Assembly: GCA_965221415.1 (NCBI GenBank)
Contig: OZ244887.1
Span: forward strand, 620,001-684,000
Source: UBA8337 sp965221415
GTDB lineage: Bacteria > Pseudomonadota > Alphaproteobacteria > RS24
Length of the DNA stretch: 64,000 bases
Reading direction: 5' to 3'
Shown here: positions 35,015 to 43,298 of the stretch, piece by piece
Layout of the letters: each line of letters opens with the position of its first letter
How positions within the stretch are numbered: position 1 is the stretch's first letter
The notes under the pieces: generated by a model
Seen by the model: only the letters and a program-made list of their open reading frames with translations
Told to the model about the DNA's origin: nothing
Databases searched by the model: none
Made by a program: the position numbers and the translations under genes

Positions 35015-36486
35015 TGGCGGATACATCAAACCTCATTGCGGGCGCAACGGGCGATTGGGAAATCGTGTTGGGTCTTGAAGTCCACGCGCAAGTGGCATCA
35101 CAGGCAAAATTATTCTCAGGCGCATCCACCGAATTTGGCGCAGAGCCAAATAGTCAGGTGTCGCTGGTGGATGCGGCGATGCCGGGCATGTTGCCCGTCA
35201 TTAACGCGTTTTGTGTCGAGCAAGCCGTGCGCACAGGTCTTGGCCTGAAGGCGCAGATTAATACGTATTCTGTGTTCGACCGCAAAAACTATTTCTATCC
35301 AGATTTGCCGCAAGGCTATCAGATTTCGCAATTCCAACAGCCGATTGTAGGCGAAGGCGAGATTGAAATCGACATTGATGACGGGGACGTGAAAACGGTG
35401 CGCATCGAGCGTTTGCATCTTGAGCAAGATGCGGGCAAATCATTGCACGACCAGCATCCCAATATGAGCTATGTCGATTTGAATCGCTCAGGGGTGGCGC
35501 TGATGGAAATCGTTTCGCATCCCGATATGCGCTCGGCGGCTGAGGCGCAGGCTTACGTTAAAAAGCTGCGGGCGATTTTGCGTTATCTCGGCACATGCGA
35601 TGGCAATATGGAGCAGGGCAGTCTGCGCGCCGATGTGAACGTGTCTGTGCGCCGTCCGGGCGATGAACTCGGCACGCGGTGCGAGATTAAAAACGTTAAT
35701 TCTATCCGCTTTATCGGGCAGGCGATTGACTATGAAGCGCGCCGCCAAATCGACCTTATCGAAGATGGCGGCGTGGTTGAGCAGCAAACGCGCTTGTTCG
35801 ACCCGAAAAATGGCGAGACACGCGCGATGCGGTCAAAGGAGGAAGCGCATGATTATCGCTACTTCCCCGACCCTGATTTGCTGCCGCTTGAGTTCACCCA
35901 AGAGTTTGTCGATGGGCTTGCGAAAGATTTGCCAGAATTACCCGACGATAAAAAGGCGCGCTTTGTGAGTGATTACGGCTTGTCGGTTTATGATGCAGGC
36001 GTGTTGGTATCGGAAGCCGAAAACGCCGCGTTTTTTGAAGAAGCTGCCAAAGGACAAGACGCAAAAGCGGTGGCGAATATGGTCATCGGGTCGGTATTTG
36101 CGGGGCTGAATAAGGCGGGACTCGCCATTGGCGATAGCCCCGTGACAGCGCAACAGGTCGGTAAATTGGTCGGGTTGCAGTCGGATGATACGGTCTCGAG
36201 CCGCATCGCCAAAGAGGTGTTCGAGCTTATGTTCGAGGAAGGGGCAGACCAAGGCAAAGACCCCGATATTATTGTTACGGAAAAAGGCCTGACGCAAGTC
36301 ACCGATACGGGCGCGATTGAGGCGGCCGTCGACGAGGTGATTGCCGCCAATCCTGATAAAGTTGCGCAAGCCAAAGAACGACCCAAAATGGCGGGATGGT
36401 TTGTCGGCCAAGTGATGCAAGCAACGGGCGGTAAAGCCAATCCGCAAGCGGTCAATAAATTGGTGCTTGAGAAACTCGGGCTTTAA
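35014..36486 (+). CDS. gatB: Amidotransferase subunit B
   Basis: Kinase/tRNA-binding subunit of GatCAB. 490 residues: EIVLGLEVHAQVASQAKLFSG, YFYPDLPQGYQISQF, FRYFPDPDLLPL-type motif (YRYFPDPDLLPLE), and a C-terminal YqeY-like helical domain. ATG 35014 within TAATG. Convergent with the next gene, overlapping by 4 bp. Confidence 0.97.
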   Translation: MADTSNLIAGATGDWEIVLGLEVHAQVASQAKLFSGASTEFGAEPNSQVSLVDAAMPGMLPVINAFCVEQAVRTGLGLKAQINTYSVFDRKNYFYPDLPQGYQISQFQQPIVGEGEIEIDIDDGDVKTVRIERLHLEQDAGKSLHDQHPNMSYVDLNRSGVALMEIVSHPDMRSAAEAQAYVKKLRAILRYLGTCDGNMEQGSLRADVNVSVRRPGDELGTRCEIKNVNSIRFIGQAIDYEARRQIDLIEDGGVVEQQTRLFDPKNGETRAMRSKEEAHDYRYFPDPDLLPLEFTQEFVDGLAKDLPELPDDKKARFVSDYGLSVYDAGVLVSEAENAAFFEEAAKGQDAKAVANMVIGSVFAGLNKAGLAIGDSPVTAQQVGKLVGLQSDDTVSSRIAKEVFELMFEEGADQGKDPDIIVTEKGLTQVTDTGAIEAAVDEVIAANPDKVAQAKERPKMAGWFVGQVMQATGGKANPQAVNKLVLEKLGL

Positions 36487-37304
36487 GTGCCGCTAAAATT
36501 CGCATCGCGCTTTTCGTTAAACGCACTGATGCCTTCAGCGAAATCAGCCGAACGACCTGCGGTTTGCTGCGCCCAACGCTCATTATTGAGCTGTTCTTCA
36601 TAGCTTGCATCGACACTGCTCCACAAAAGATTGCGGATAAGCCCGAGCGACATCGGGCCTTTGGCGAGTTCCTCGGCCAAGGCGCGCGCTTCGCTCATCA
36701 GCGCATCGTCCTCGACAACGCGATTGATAAGCCCCCATTCTAAAGCCTTTTCGGCGGGGAGGCGGTCGCCCATAATGGCCAATTCTTTTGCGCGTGCCAT
36801 GCCGATAAGGCGCGGCAAAATATAGGTCGCCCCGCCATCTGGTACGAGACCGATACGGCGGAAGGCTTGCAAGAAGAAAGCCGATTTATTGGCAACGACC
36901 ATGTCACCCATCAGCGCGAAGCTCATGCCAACGCCAGCGCAAGGGCCATTCACAGCCGAGACGATAGGGCAAGGCAGATTGCGCAGCTGACGCAGCAGGG
37001 GATGATAAACCCGTTCTAGTCCTGCGCCTGCGTCGGGCAATTGGTTGCTGCCAGATTTTTTGTCGTCTGATGATTTTTCACCCCCTGCGACATTGCGTGC
37101 GACATTTGCGCCTGCGCAAAAACCGCGACCTTCGCCTGTGAGGATGAGGCAACGAATCCCATTGGCGGGATTAGCCACTTCGGCAAAGGCGATGTCGAGA
37201 CTGGCCAGCATTGGTGGGCTCATCGCGTTGAGCGTATCAGGGTCGTTAAAGGAAATCGTGGCAATCGTGCCGTCGACTTCGTATTTCAGTAAATCAAGTT
37301 GCAT
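36483..37304 (-). CDS. Enoyl-CoA hydratase/isomerase family protein
   Basis: 273-residue crotonase-fold enzyme. Oxyanion hole motifs: GEGRGFCAGANVARN and VNGPCAGVGMSFALMGD; the ATGRxxxA-like helix is IGLVPDGGATYILPRLIGMARAKEL. Closest in style to PaaG-like enoyl-CoA hydratases, substrate not determined. GGAG lies 10 bases before the ATG. Confidence 0.9.
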   Translation of the reverse strand: MQLDLLKYEVDGTIATISFNDPDTLNAMSPPMLASLDIAFAEVANPANGIRCLILTGEGRGFCAGANVARNVAGGEKSSDDKKSGSNQLPDAGAGLERVYHPLLRQLRNLPCPIVSAVNGPCAGVGMSFALMGDMVVANKSAFFLQAFRRIGLVPDGGATYILPRLIGMARAKELAIMGDRLPAEKALEWGLINRVVEDDALMSEARALAEELAKGPMSLGLIRNLLWSSVDASYEEQLNNERWAQQTAGRSADFAEGISAFNEKRDANFSGT

Positions 37305-37418
37305 TCGTGTTTATCTCCTTCGCGAGCTGCATGTGTAACTTTAATGACAAAAACGCTATTGGCAAGCCCTCGATAATCTGGTTAGCTTTCGGGTGAAACC
37401 TATTAAGGAGAGAGAGTT

Positions 37419-38876
37419 ATGAGTGCAGCAGAACAAATGCCAGAATTACCAGAAACGCCAGAGGATGAAATTCGTCGTCTGGTTGAGCTTCAAAAGAAAG
37501 CGCATATTGCGGACGGGCCGATGTCGGCTGAACGCCGTATTGATTTGATTGACCGAACCATCGCTTTGCTTGTCGAAAATGGTGATGCCATGGTTGCGGC
37601 GCTGATGGCTGATTTCGGCAATCGTAGTCCTGAAGGTTCATTGGCGACGGATGTTGGCGGCACTTTGGGTGCGCTGAAACATGCCAAAAAGAATCTCCGC
37701 AAATGGATGAAAGCGTCGAAACGTCATTCGATGTTTCCGTTGGGGCTTTTAGGCGCACGCACCCGCGTTGAATATCAAGCGCTTGGCTGTGTCGGTAATG
37801 TTGTGCCGTGGAATTTCCCGTTTAATCTGTGCTTCGGGCCGATGGGGTCGATTTTTGCGGCGGGCAATCGCACCATCATCAAGCCGTCTGAATACACGGT
37901 TAATTGCGCGCTGCTCACCAAAGAGCTTTGCGAAAAATATTTCGATGAAACCGAAGTCGCTGTTGTGCTGGGTGGACCAGAGACGGGGGCGACGTTTTCG
38001 CGCATGCCGTTTGACCATTTATTGTTTACTGGTGCGACGGGCATTGCGAGCCATGTGATGCGCGCTGCGGCAGAAAACCTTGTGCCTGTGACGCTTGAGT
38101 TGGGTGGCAAGTCGCCGGTTATCGTATCGCAATCGGCGGATATGAAAAAAACCGCCGCACGCGTGATGATGGGCAAGACCTTGAATGCGGGTCAGATTTG
38201 CCTCGCACCTGATTATGTCATGGTGCCAGAAGGCAAGGTTGATGATTTTGTTTCTGAGGCCACCTCGTCGGTTGATGCGATGTTCCCAACGCTGAAAGAG
38301 AATAAGGACTACACATCGATTGTGAACCAACGCCATTATGACCGTTTGCAAAGCTATCTGGACGATGCGCGGGAGAAGGGCGCGAAGATTGTCGAACTGA
38401 ATCCAGCCGACGAAGATTTCTCGCAGCAGCCGCATTTCAAAATGCCGCCAACGATTGTCATCGAGCCGACGGAAGATATGAAGGTGATGCAGGAAGAAAT
38501 CTTTGGCCCTATTTTGCCCGTGAAATCTTACAAAAATGTCGATGATGCGATTGGTTATGTGAACGACCATGAGCGTCCACTGGGGCTGTATTATTTCGGC
38601 GATGACCGCACAGAAGAAGACCAAGTGGTCAACTCGACGACATCGGGCGGCGTGTCAGTCAATGATGTGATAACGCATATCATGCAGGATGATGCCCCGT
38701 TTGGCGGCGTTGGGCCTTCTGGTACAGGCGCGTATCACGGCAAGGAAGGCTTTGTTAATTTCAGCCATGCCAAAACCGTGTTTCGTCAGTCACCATTTGA
38801 GTTTGCCGCAGGCGCGTTGCGTCCGCCTTATGGCGAAAAAACCCGCAAAATGATTGCAGGCATGATTAAAAAGTAA
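37419..38876 (+). CDS. NAD(P)+-dependent aldehyde dehydrogenase (coniferyl-aldehyde-dehydrogenase-like)
   Basis: 485 residues, ALDH fold. Motifs: VVPWNFPFNLCFGP, LFTGATGIASHVM, ELGGKSPVIV with the general-base Glu, and nucleophile Cys in AGQICLAPDYV. The GPxGTGAYHGKEGF C-terminus and overall shape match the class 3/coniferyl aldehyde group acting on aromatic or medium-chain aldehydes. AAGGAG lies before the ATG; an acyl-CoA dehydrogenase follows 5 bp later. Confidence 0.9.
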   Translation: MSAAEQMPELPETPEDEIRRLVELQKKAHIADGPMSAERRIDLIDRTIALLVENGDAMVAALMADFGNRSPEGSLATDVGGTLGALKHAKKNLRKWMKASKRHSMFPLGLLGARTRVEYQALGCVGNVVPWNFPFNLCFGPMGSIFAAGNRTIIKPSEYTVNCALLTKELCEKYFDETEVAVVLGGPETGATFSRMPFDHLLFTGATGIASHVMRAAAENLVPVTLELGGKSPVIVSQSADMKKTAARVMMGKTLNAGQICLAPDYVMVPEGKVDDFVSEATSSVDAMFPTLKENKDYTSIVNQRHYDRLQSYLDDAREKGAKIVELNPADEDFSQQPHFKMPPTIVIEPTEDMKVMQEEIFGPILPVKSYKNVDDAIGYVNDHERPLGLYYFGDDRTEEDQVVNSTTSGGVSVNDVITHIMQDDAPFGGVGPSGTGAYHGKEGFVNFSHAKTVFRQSPFEFAAGALRPPYGEKTRKMIAGMIKK

Positions 38877-38881
38877 ACCGC

Positions 38882-40066
38882 TTGGAAAAAATTGGGAAAT
38901 TCAATGCAGAAGATCCGTTTCTGCTCTCGGAGCAGCTAACCGAGGAAGAACGGATGGTTGCAGATAGTGCGCGGGCTTATGCGCGCGAAAAGCTATTGCC
39001 GCGTGTCACGGATGCCTTTCTCAACGAGACCATCGCGCCCGAGATATTTTCAGAAATGGGGGCGCAAGGATTGCTCGGTGTCACCATCAAGCCAGAATAT
39101 GGCGGGGCGGGGGCTTCGTATGTTTCGTATGGCTTGGTATCGCGCGAGGTCGAAGCGGTCGATAGCGGCTATCGCTCGATGATGTCGGTGCAATCATCCT
39201 TGGTGATGCACCCGATTAATACATTCGGGTCGGAGGCGCAAAAGCAGAAATATCTGCCGAAATTGGCCTCTGGCGACTGGATTGGCTGCTTCGGGCTGAC
39301 CGAGCCAGACGCAGGCTCAGACCCAGCGGGTATGCGCACCAATGCGAAGCCTGTGGATGGCGGCTTTGTGCTGAATGGCTCGAAAACATGGATTTCCAAC
39401 GCACCGATTGCCGATGTTTTTATCATTTGGGCGAAATCAGAAGCACATGAGGGCAAGATTAAAGGCTTCGTGCTTGAAAAAGACATGAAGGGTCTCTCCG
39501 CGCCGAAAATTGAAGGCAAATTATCTTTGCGCGCCTCCGTCACGGGCATGATTGTGATGGAAGACGTGTTTGTGCCAGAAGAAAATCTACTGGTCGATGT
39601 CGAAGGGCTGAAAGGCCCATTTTCATGCCTGAACCGCGCACGCTACGGCATTAGCTGGGGCGCGATGGGCGCAGCCGAGTTCTGCTTTGCGGCAGCGCGT
39701 GATTATGGCCTCGAACGCCGCCAATTCGACAAACCACTGGCGGCCAATCAATTATATCAAAAGAAATTAGCCGATATGCAAACCGAGATTGCACTTGGAT
39801 TTCAGGCTTCTCTTAGGGTCGGGCGCTTGATGGATGAAGGCCGCTTTGCACCCGAAATGGTGTCGATTGTCAAACGCAATAATGTAGGCCGCGCCTTGGA
39901 TATCGCCCGTCAGGCACGCGATATGCACGGCGGCAATGGCATCGCCAGCGAGTATCACGTGATGCGCCACGCGATTAACCTCGAGACCGTCAACACATAT
40001 GAAGGCGCGCACGATGTGCACGCGCTTATTCTGGGGCGGGCGATTACCGGCATTGCGGCGTTCTAA
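38882..40066 (+). CDS. gcdH: Acyl-CoA dehydrogenase, glutaryl-CoA dehydrogenase type
   Basis: 394 residues. FAD motifs GCFGLTEPDAGSDP and KTWISNAPIADVF; catalytic Glu in NTYEGAHDVHALILGRAITGI; ERRQFDKPLAANQL. The sequence fits GcdH, which oxidatively decarboxylates glutaryl-CoA in lysine and tryptophan breakdown. It begins at TTG 38882 since no in-frame ATG lies nearby; the ATG at 38904 is out of frame. Confidence 0.9.
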   Translation: MEKIGKFNAEDPFLLSEQLTEEERMVADSARAYAREKLLPRVTDAFLNETIAPEIFSEMGAQGLLGVTIKPEYGGAGASYVSYGLVSREVEAVDSGYRSMMSVQSSLVMHPINTFGSEAQKQKYLPKLASGDWIGCFGLTEPDAGSDPAGMRTNAKPVDGGFVLNGSKTWISNAPIADVFIIWAKSEAHEGKIKGFVLEKDMKGLSAPKIEGKLSLRASVTGMIVMEDVFVPEENLLVDVEGLKGPFSCLNRARYGISWGAMGAAEFCFAAARDYGLERRQFDKPLAANQLYQKKLADMQTEIALGFQASLRVGRLMDEGRFAPEMVSIVKRNNVGRALDIARQARDMHGGNGIASEYHVMRHAINLETVNTYEGAHDVHALILGRAITGIAAF

Positions 40067-40124
40067 GAGTAATTGGCGATAGTCGCCATTTGTTTGCGTT
40101 TTTCTCAAACTTATGGAGGCTATT

Positions 40125-40931
40125 ATGAACTTTACACGAAATTCTATTATTGCTGTTTTTCTGGCGGCATCACTTTTTCTAAATGCAGGGCTGCTACTCT
40201 CAGGCACTGTTAGCACTACGTCAGCTAATACTATACTCAAGCTAAAGTGGCAGAACGGCAAGTTAAAAGGGCAGAACGCGAAATTAACCGATGAGAAGCG
40301 CGAGTTAACTCAGCAAAATGGTGCGTTAATAGGCCAGAACGGTGAGCTGATAGGGCAGAATGGCGTGCTAACACAGAAGAACGGCGCGTTAGAACAGCGG
40401 AACACGAAATTAATCGAGGCGGCAGCCGTGGCCGCGGCAAAAATCACAAAGCAAAAGGCTGATTTTAAGAAGCTACACAAAAAAGTGAACGGGCGATTGG
40501 TTAGAATGACGGTGAGTAATGTTGCCGCGCTCAGCGGAGAAATAATTCCTTTTTTCGGTTCCTACGTGGCTCCCGTAGCAACGGCATACGAGGTGGCGGA
40601 AAGTTGCTATCTGGCGCAGGATTTGGCCGAGATGGCTAGAGAGTTGGAGGTGGACACATCTTCTGGTGTAGACAAAGAAATTTGCGGTATAAAAATTCCA
40701 TTCCAAGAGCAAGGCGGAAAGATAGCCGAAGAAATTCGAAAGAAATTTGAACAGTTTCGGGGCGAAGGTGGAACGGGCTTCGAAATAGATTGGAGCGAAT
40801 TTCTAAAGAAATTTGAAATAAATTGGGACGAATTTCGAAAGATATTTGGCGGAGAAGATAAAACGAGTTATTTGGAAAAATTTGGAGATGGTTTCACAGA
40901 AAATTGGAACGAATTTTGGAAGAGCGACTAA
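40125..40931 (+). CDS. Membrane-anchored coiled-coil repeat protein, unknown
   Basis: 268 residues with no recognised family. N-terminal membrane anchor or signal (IIAVFLAASLFLNAGLLLSG), then seven-residue repeats of the form GQNGxLx (residues ~42-97, e.g. GALIGQNGELIGQNGVL) that predict a coiled coil, a hydrophobic middle stretch (ALSGEIIPFFGSYVAPVATAYEV), and C-terminal aromatic repeats (DWSEFLKKF, NWDEFRKIF, NWNEFWKSD). ATG 40125 is chosen because GGAGG lies 6 bases upstream. Codon use is AT-richer than the core genes beside it. Possibly a surface or scaffold protein. Confidence 0.75.
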   Translation: MNFTRNSIIAVFLAASLFLNAGLLLSGTVSTTSANTILKLKWQNGKLKGQNAKLTDEKRELTQQNGALIGQNGELIGQNGVLTQKNGALEQRNTKLIEAAAVAAAKITKQKADFKKLHKKVNGRLVRMTVSNVAALSGEIIPFFGSYVAPVATAYEVAESCYLAQDLAEMARELEVDTSSGVDKEICGIKIPFQEQGGKIAEEIRKKFEQFRGEGGTGFEIDWSEFLKKFEINWDEFRKIFGGEDKTSYLEKFGDGFTENWNEFWKSD

Positions 40932-40937
40932 AGCGCC

Positions 40938-41315
40938 TTAAAGCTGCGCTTTTTTAAAATCGCTGAGCATGATGTCCCACGCGGCGGCGTGGTCGGGGGT
41001 GAAGCTGTCGGCCAGTGCCTCGGCGATAACGTCGCGGACAATCTCGAAGAACAAATCGAAGTCTTCCTCGATGCCGTAGGGGATATGGTTGACGCGTGCG
41101 CCGATGATGCGATTGGCGGCGGCGCGTTGGTCGTCAATATATAGCGCGATAATCTCGAGCGTTGTGCGCATCATATTGCGCCGTAGGCCTTCGTCTGTAT
41201 CGAGGATAAACAGGCCTTCGTATTCGGTATTGGCTGCGTATAGTTTTTGATAGGCCGCCGCGTAGGGGTCGCCATGGCGGTCGGCATATTGCTGCAGTGA
41301 TTGTTCGATAAGCAT
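40938..41315 (-). CDS. Globin-like protein
   Basis: 125 residues. The segment VNHIPYGIEEDFDLFFEIV matches the proximal-histidine region of globins (H-x3-G-[IV]-x-x-x-[FY]), and the C-terminal SFTPDHAAAWDIML matches the final helix (AW). The N-terminus, with QKLYAANTEYEGLF, fits the A-C helices. Function probably O2 or NO binding or sensing. Divergent from a peroxiredoxin gene, sharing a regulatory spacer. Confidence 0.7.
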   Translation of the reverse strand: MLIEQSLQQYADRHGDPYAAAYQKLYAANTEYEGLFILDTDEGLRRNMMRTTLEIIALYIDDQRAAANRIIGARVNHIPYGIEEDFDLFFEIVRDVIAEALADSFTPDHAAAWDIMLSDFKKAQL

Positions 41316-41359
41316 GTGCCGAGCCTATCGCATATGGGCGCGGGCGGTATATTTATTTA

Positions 41360-41374
41360 TTAGAATAATTCTAA
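41360..41374 (+). promoter_or_regulatory. Fur-family (Irr/PerR-like) operator, box 1
   Basis: TTAGAATAATTCTAA, a perfect 7-1-7 inverted repeat that fits both the rhizobial Irr box (TTAGAAnnnTTCTAA) and the PerR/Fur form. It lies just upstream of the -35 element of the peroxiredoxin promoter. Confidence 0.7.
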
Positions 41375-41380
41375 AAAGTG

Positions 41381-41409
41381 TTGACAGGGATGCGCGACCT
41401 ATCTATAAA
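41381..41409 (+). promoter_or_regulatory. Sigma-70-type promoter of the peroxiredoxin gene
   Basis: TTGACA (41381-41386) and TATAAA (41404-41409) are separated by exactly 17 bases, close to the consensus promoter, 30 bases before the ATG at 41439. Confidence 0.8.
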
Positions 41410-41424
41410 TTAGAATGATTTTAA
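41410..41424 (+). promoter_or_regulatory. Fur-family operator-like box 2
   Basis: TTAGAATGATTTTAA, one mismatch from box 1's symmetry, begins directly after the -10 hexamer and covers the expected transcription start. It lies exactly 50 bp from box 1 (about five helical turns), a geometry suited to repression by two bound dimers. Confidence 0.65.
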
Positions 41425-41438
41425 AAAAGGAGATTACA

Positions 41439-41960
41439 ATGATTGGTAAAAGAGTTCCAGACACGGTTTTTCAAACACGTGTGCGTGATGAATCGGTGGG
41501 TGGCGACAACCCGTTTCGTTGGCAAGAGATGAGCAGCGATGATTATTTTAGGGGCAAGCGGGTTGTATTGTTTTCGTTGCCGGGGGCGTTTACGCCGACG
41601 TGTTCGACGTTTCAGCTGCCTGATTTCGAGAAGCTTTTTCCTGATTTTCAGGCGGCGGGGATTGATGCGATTTACTGTATTTCGGTGAATGATGCGTTTG
41701 TGATGAACGCGTGGGGTAAGTCGCAGGGTTTGCGGAATATCGGCCTTATTCCGGATGGGTCGGGCAAGTTTACGCGGCGCATGGGGATGTTGGTTGATAA
41801 GGATAATTTATCTTTTGGGGCGCGAAGCTGGCGTTATGCGGCGGTCATCGATGATGGGGTGATAGAGGCGTGGTTCGAAGAGCCGGGCATGGAAGATAAT
41901 TGCCCCGCCGACCCGTATGGTGAAAGCGCGCCGCAAAATATTTTGAAGCAAATTGCTTAA
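41439..41960 (+). CDS. Peroxiredoxin, Prx5 type
   Basis: 173 residues. Peroxidatic Cys in PGAFTPTCSTFQLP, a Prx5/AhpC-TSA member of the thioredoxin-dependent group without a fused glutaredoxin. Reduces hydroperoxides in the cytoplasm. AAGGAG lies 7 bases before ATG 41439; the 8 extra codons in front are untranslated leader. Confidence 0.92.
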   Translation: MIGKRVPDTVFQTRVRDESVGGDNPFRWQEMSSDDYFRGKRVVLFSLPGAFTPTCSTFQLPDFEKLFPDFQAAGIDAIYCISVNDAFVMNAWGKSQGLRNIGLIPDGSGKFTRRMGMLVDKDNLSFGARSWRYAAVIDDGVIEAWFEEPGMEDNCPADPYGESAPQNILKQIA

Positions 41961-41963
41961 AGC

Positions 41964-43184
41964 CTATTGCAGCCACTCTTTTGGTTTGGTGCTTTCGTCA
42001 GCGAGTGTGGTCGGGTCGAGCGTTTCGCCTTTAGCGGCTTTGTCAATCAATATACGCCCTGCCATGAACTCGGCGGGGCGGTTGATGGCCGTGACGCCGG
42101 TGAGTTTGTCGTCGGTGAAATAGAACCACGCAAAGCTGTTCGAGCTATCGTCGCCGCGCAGGATTTTGCTGTCGATTTTCGTTGGCAGCCCAGCGATTTG
42201 TAGTTTTATGTCATATTGATCCGACCAGAACCACGGCACTTGATGATACGCTTTGGGCGCACCGCAAATGGCCGAGGCGACGGCTTTGCCTTGTTCAATG
42301 GCGTTTGGCACGCTTTCTAATCGCACGGTGCGTCCCAAGATATTATTTGGGTGCAGGGTGCAATCGCCTGCGGCAAAGATATGCGGCGCGGAGGTCTGCC
42401 CGACATCGTCGACGACAATGCCGTTGTCGATGGCGAGTCCTGCGGCTTCGGCGATTTCTATGTTTGGCAAAATACCGATGCCCGTGATGACAATATCGGC
42501 GTCGATTTGGCCACCATCGGCGAGCATCACGCCGCTGACCGTCCCGTCGCCAGCAAAGCCTTCGATTTGGCTTTCAGTGGTGATGGTGACGTTGTGTTCG
42601 GTATGGATGCGGTTGTAGAAGGCTGATATTTCTGGCTCTGCGACGCGGGCGAGTAGGCGGGGCGCGGCTTCTAAAACATGGACGTTCAGCCCCATCTCAG
42701 CGGCGACCGCGGCGGCCTCTAGGCCGATATAGCCGCCGCCAATCACCACGAGCTTTTTACCCGCGATGAAATGCGGTTGCATCGCATCAATATCGGCCAT
42801 GCCGCGCAAATCAAAAATTGACCCAAGCGCACGGTTGGGCAGGTCAAGCAGACGCGGACGGCTGCCCGTGGCGATAACCAAATCGTCGTAAGTCAGACTA
42901 TCGCCATTCTCGAGCGTCACCGTTTTTGTCGGCGGGTCGATGGCGCGCGCCTTTGTGTCGAGCATCAGCGTGACGTTATTGTCGGTGAAAAAAGCGTCTG
43001 GTTTTAAAAACAGCCTGTCGCGTTCCATCTTTCCAGACAGATAAGCTTTCGACAAAGGCGGGCGTTGATAGGGCAGATATGGTTCATCGCCAATCATGGT
43101 GATGTCGCCCTCATAGCCCGTTTGGCGAAGACTTATAATGGTTTGCAGGCCAGCCTGTCCGCCGCCGATAATGATAACGTGCAT
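41964..43184 (-). CDS. FAD-dependent ferredoxin/rubredoxin reductase-like oxidoreductase
   Basis: 406 residues. Two Rossmann loops: IIIGGGQAGLQ for FAD and VVIGGGYIGLEAA for NAD(P)H; FAAGDCTLHPN is the second FAD motif. PYLPYQRPPLSKAYL is typical of ferredoxin reductases of oxygenase and P450 systems. ATG 43184 (MHVIIIGGG) is the conserved start. Its electron acceptor is unknown; no ferredoxin gene is adjacent. Confidence 0.9.
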   Translation of the reverse strand: MHVIIIGGGQAGLQTIISLRQTGYEGDITMIGDEPYLPYQRPPLSKAYLSGKMERDRLFLKPDAFFTDNNVTLMLDTKARAIDPPTKTVTLENGDSLTYDDLVIATGSRPRLLDLPNRALGSIFDLRGMADIDAMQPHFIAGKKLVVIGGGYIGLEAAAVAAEMGLNVHVLEAAPRLLARVAEPEISAFYNRIHTEHNVTITTESQIEGFAGDGTVSGVMLADGGQIDADIVITGIGILPNIEIAEAAGLAIDNGIVVDDVGQTSAPHIFAAGDCTLHPNNILGRTVRLESVPNAIEQGKAVASAICGAPKAYHQVPWFWSDQYDIKLQIAGLPTKIDSKILRGDDSSNSFAWFYFTDDKLTGVTAINRPAEFMAGRILIDKAAKGETLDPTTLADESTKPKEWLQ

Positions 43185-43251
43185 GTAATCCACCAAAAGA
43201 AATGAAGATTATCTTACACATTCTAGCGGATGATTTGAAGGGGGGTAAATA

Positions 43252-43274
43252 GGATTGACCGCCGTGCCATTTGG
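43252..43274 (+). repeat. Left 23-bp direct repeat framing the restriction-modification genes
   Basis: Begins GGATTGACCGCCGTGC and ends ATTTGG; matches 46659-46681 at 22 of 23 positions in the same orientation. A GC hairpin (GCAGC-GA-CCGCC..GGCGG-CTGC, 43275-43298) follows at once and reaches the methyltransferase stop. Confidence 0.85.
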
Positions 43275-43298
43275 CAGCGACCGCCCGAAGGGCGGCTG

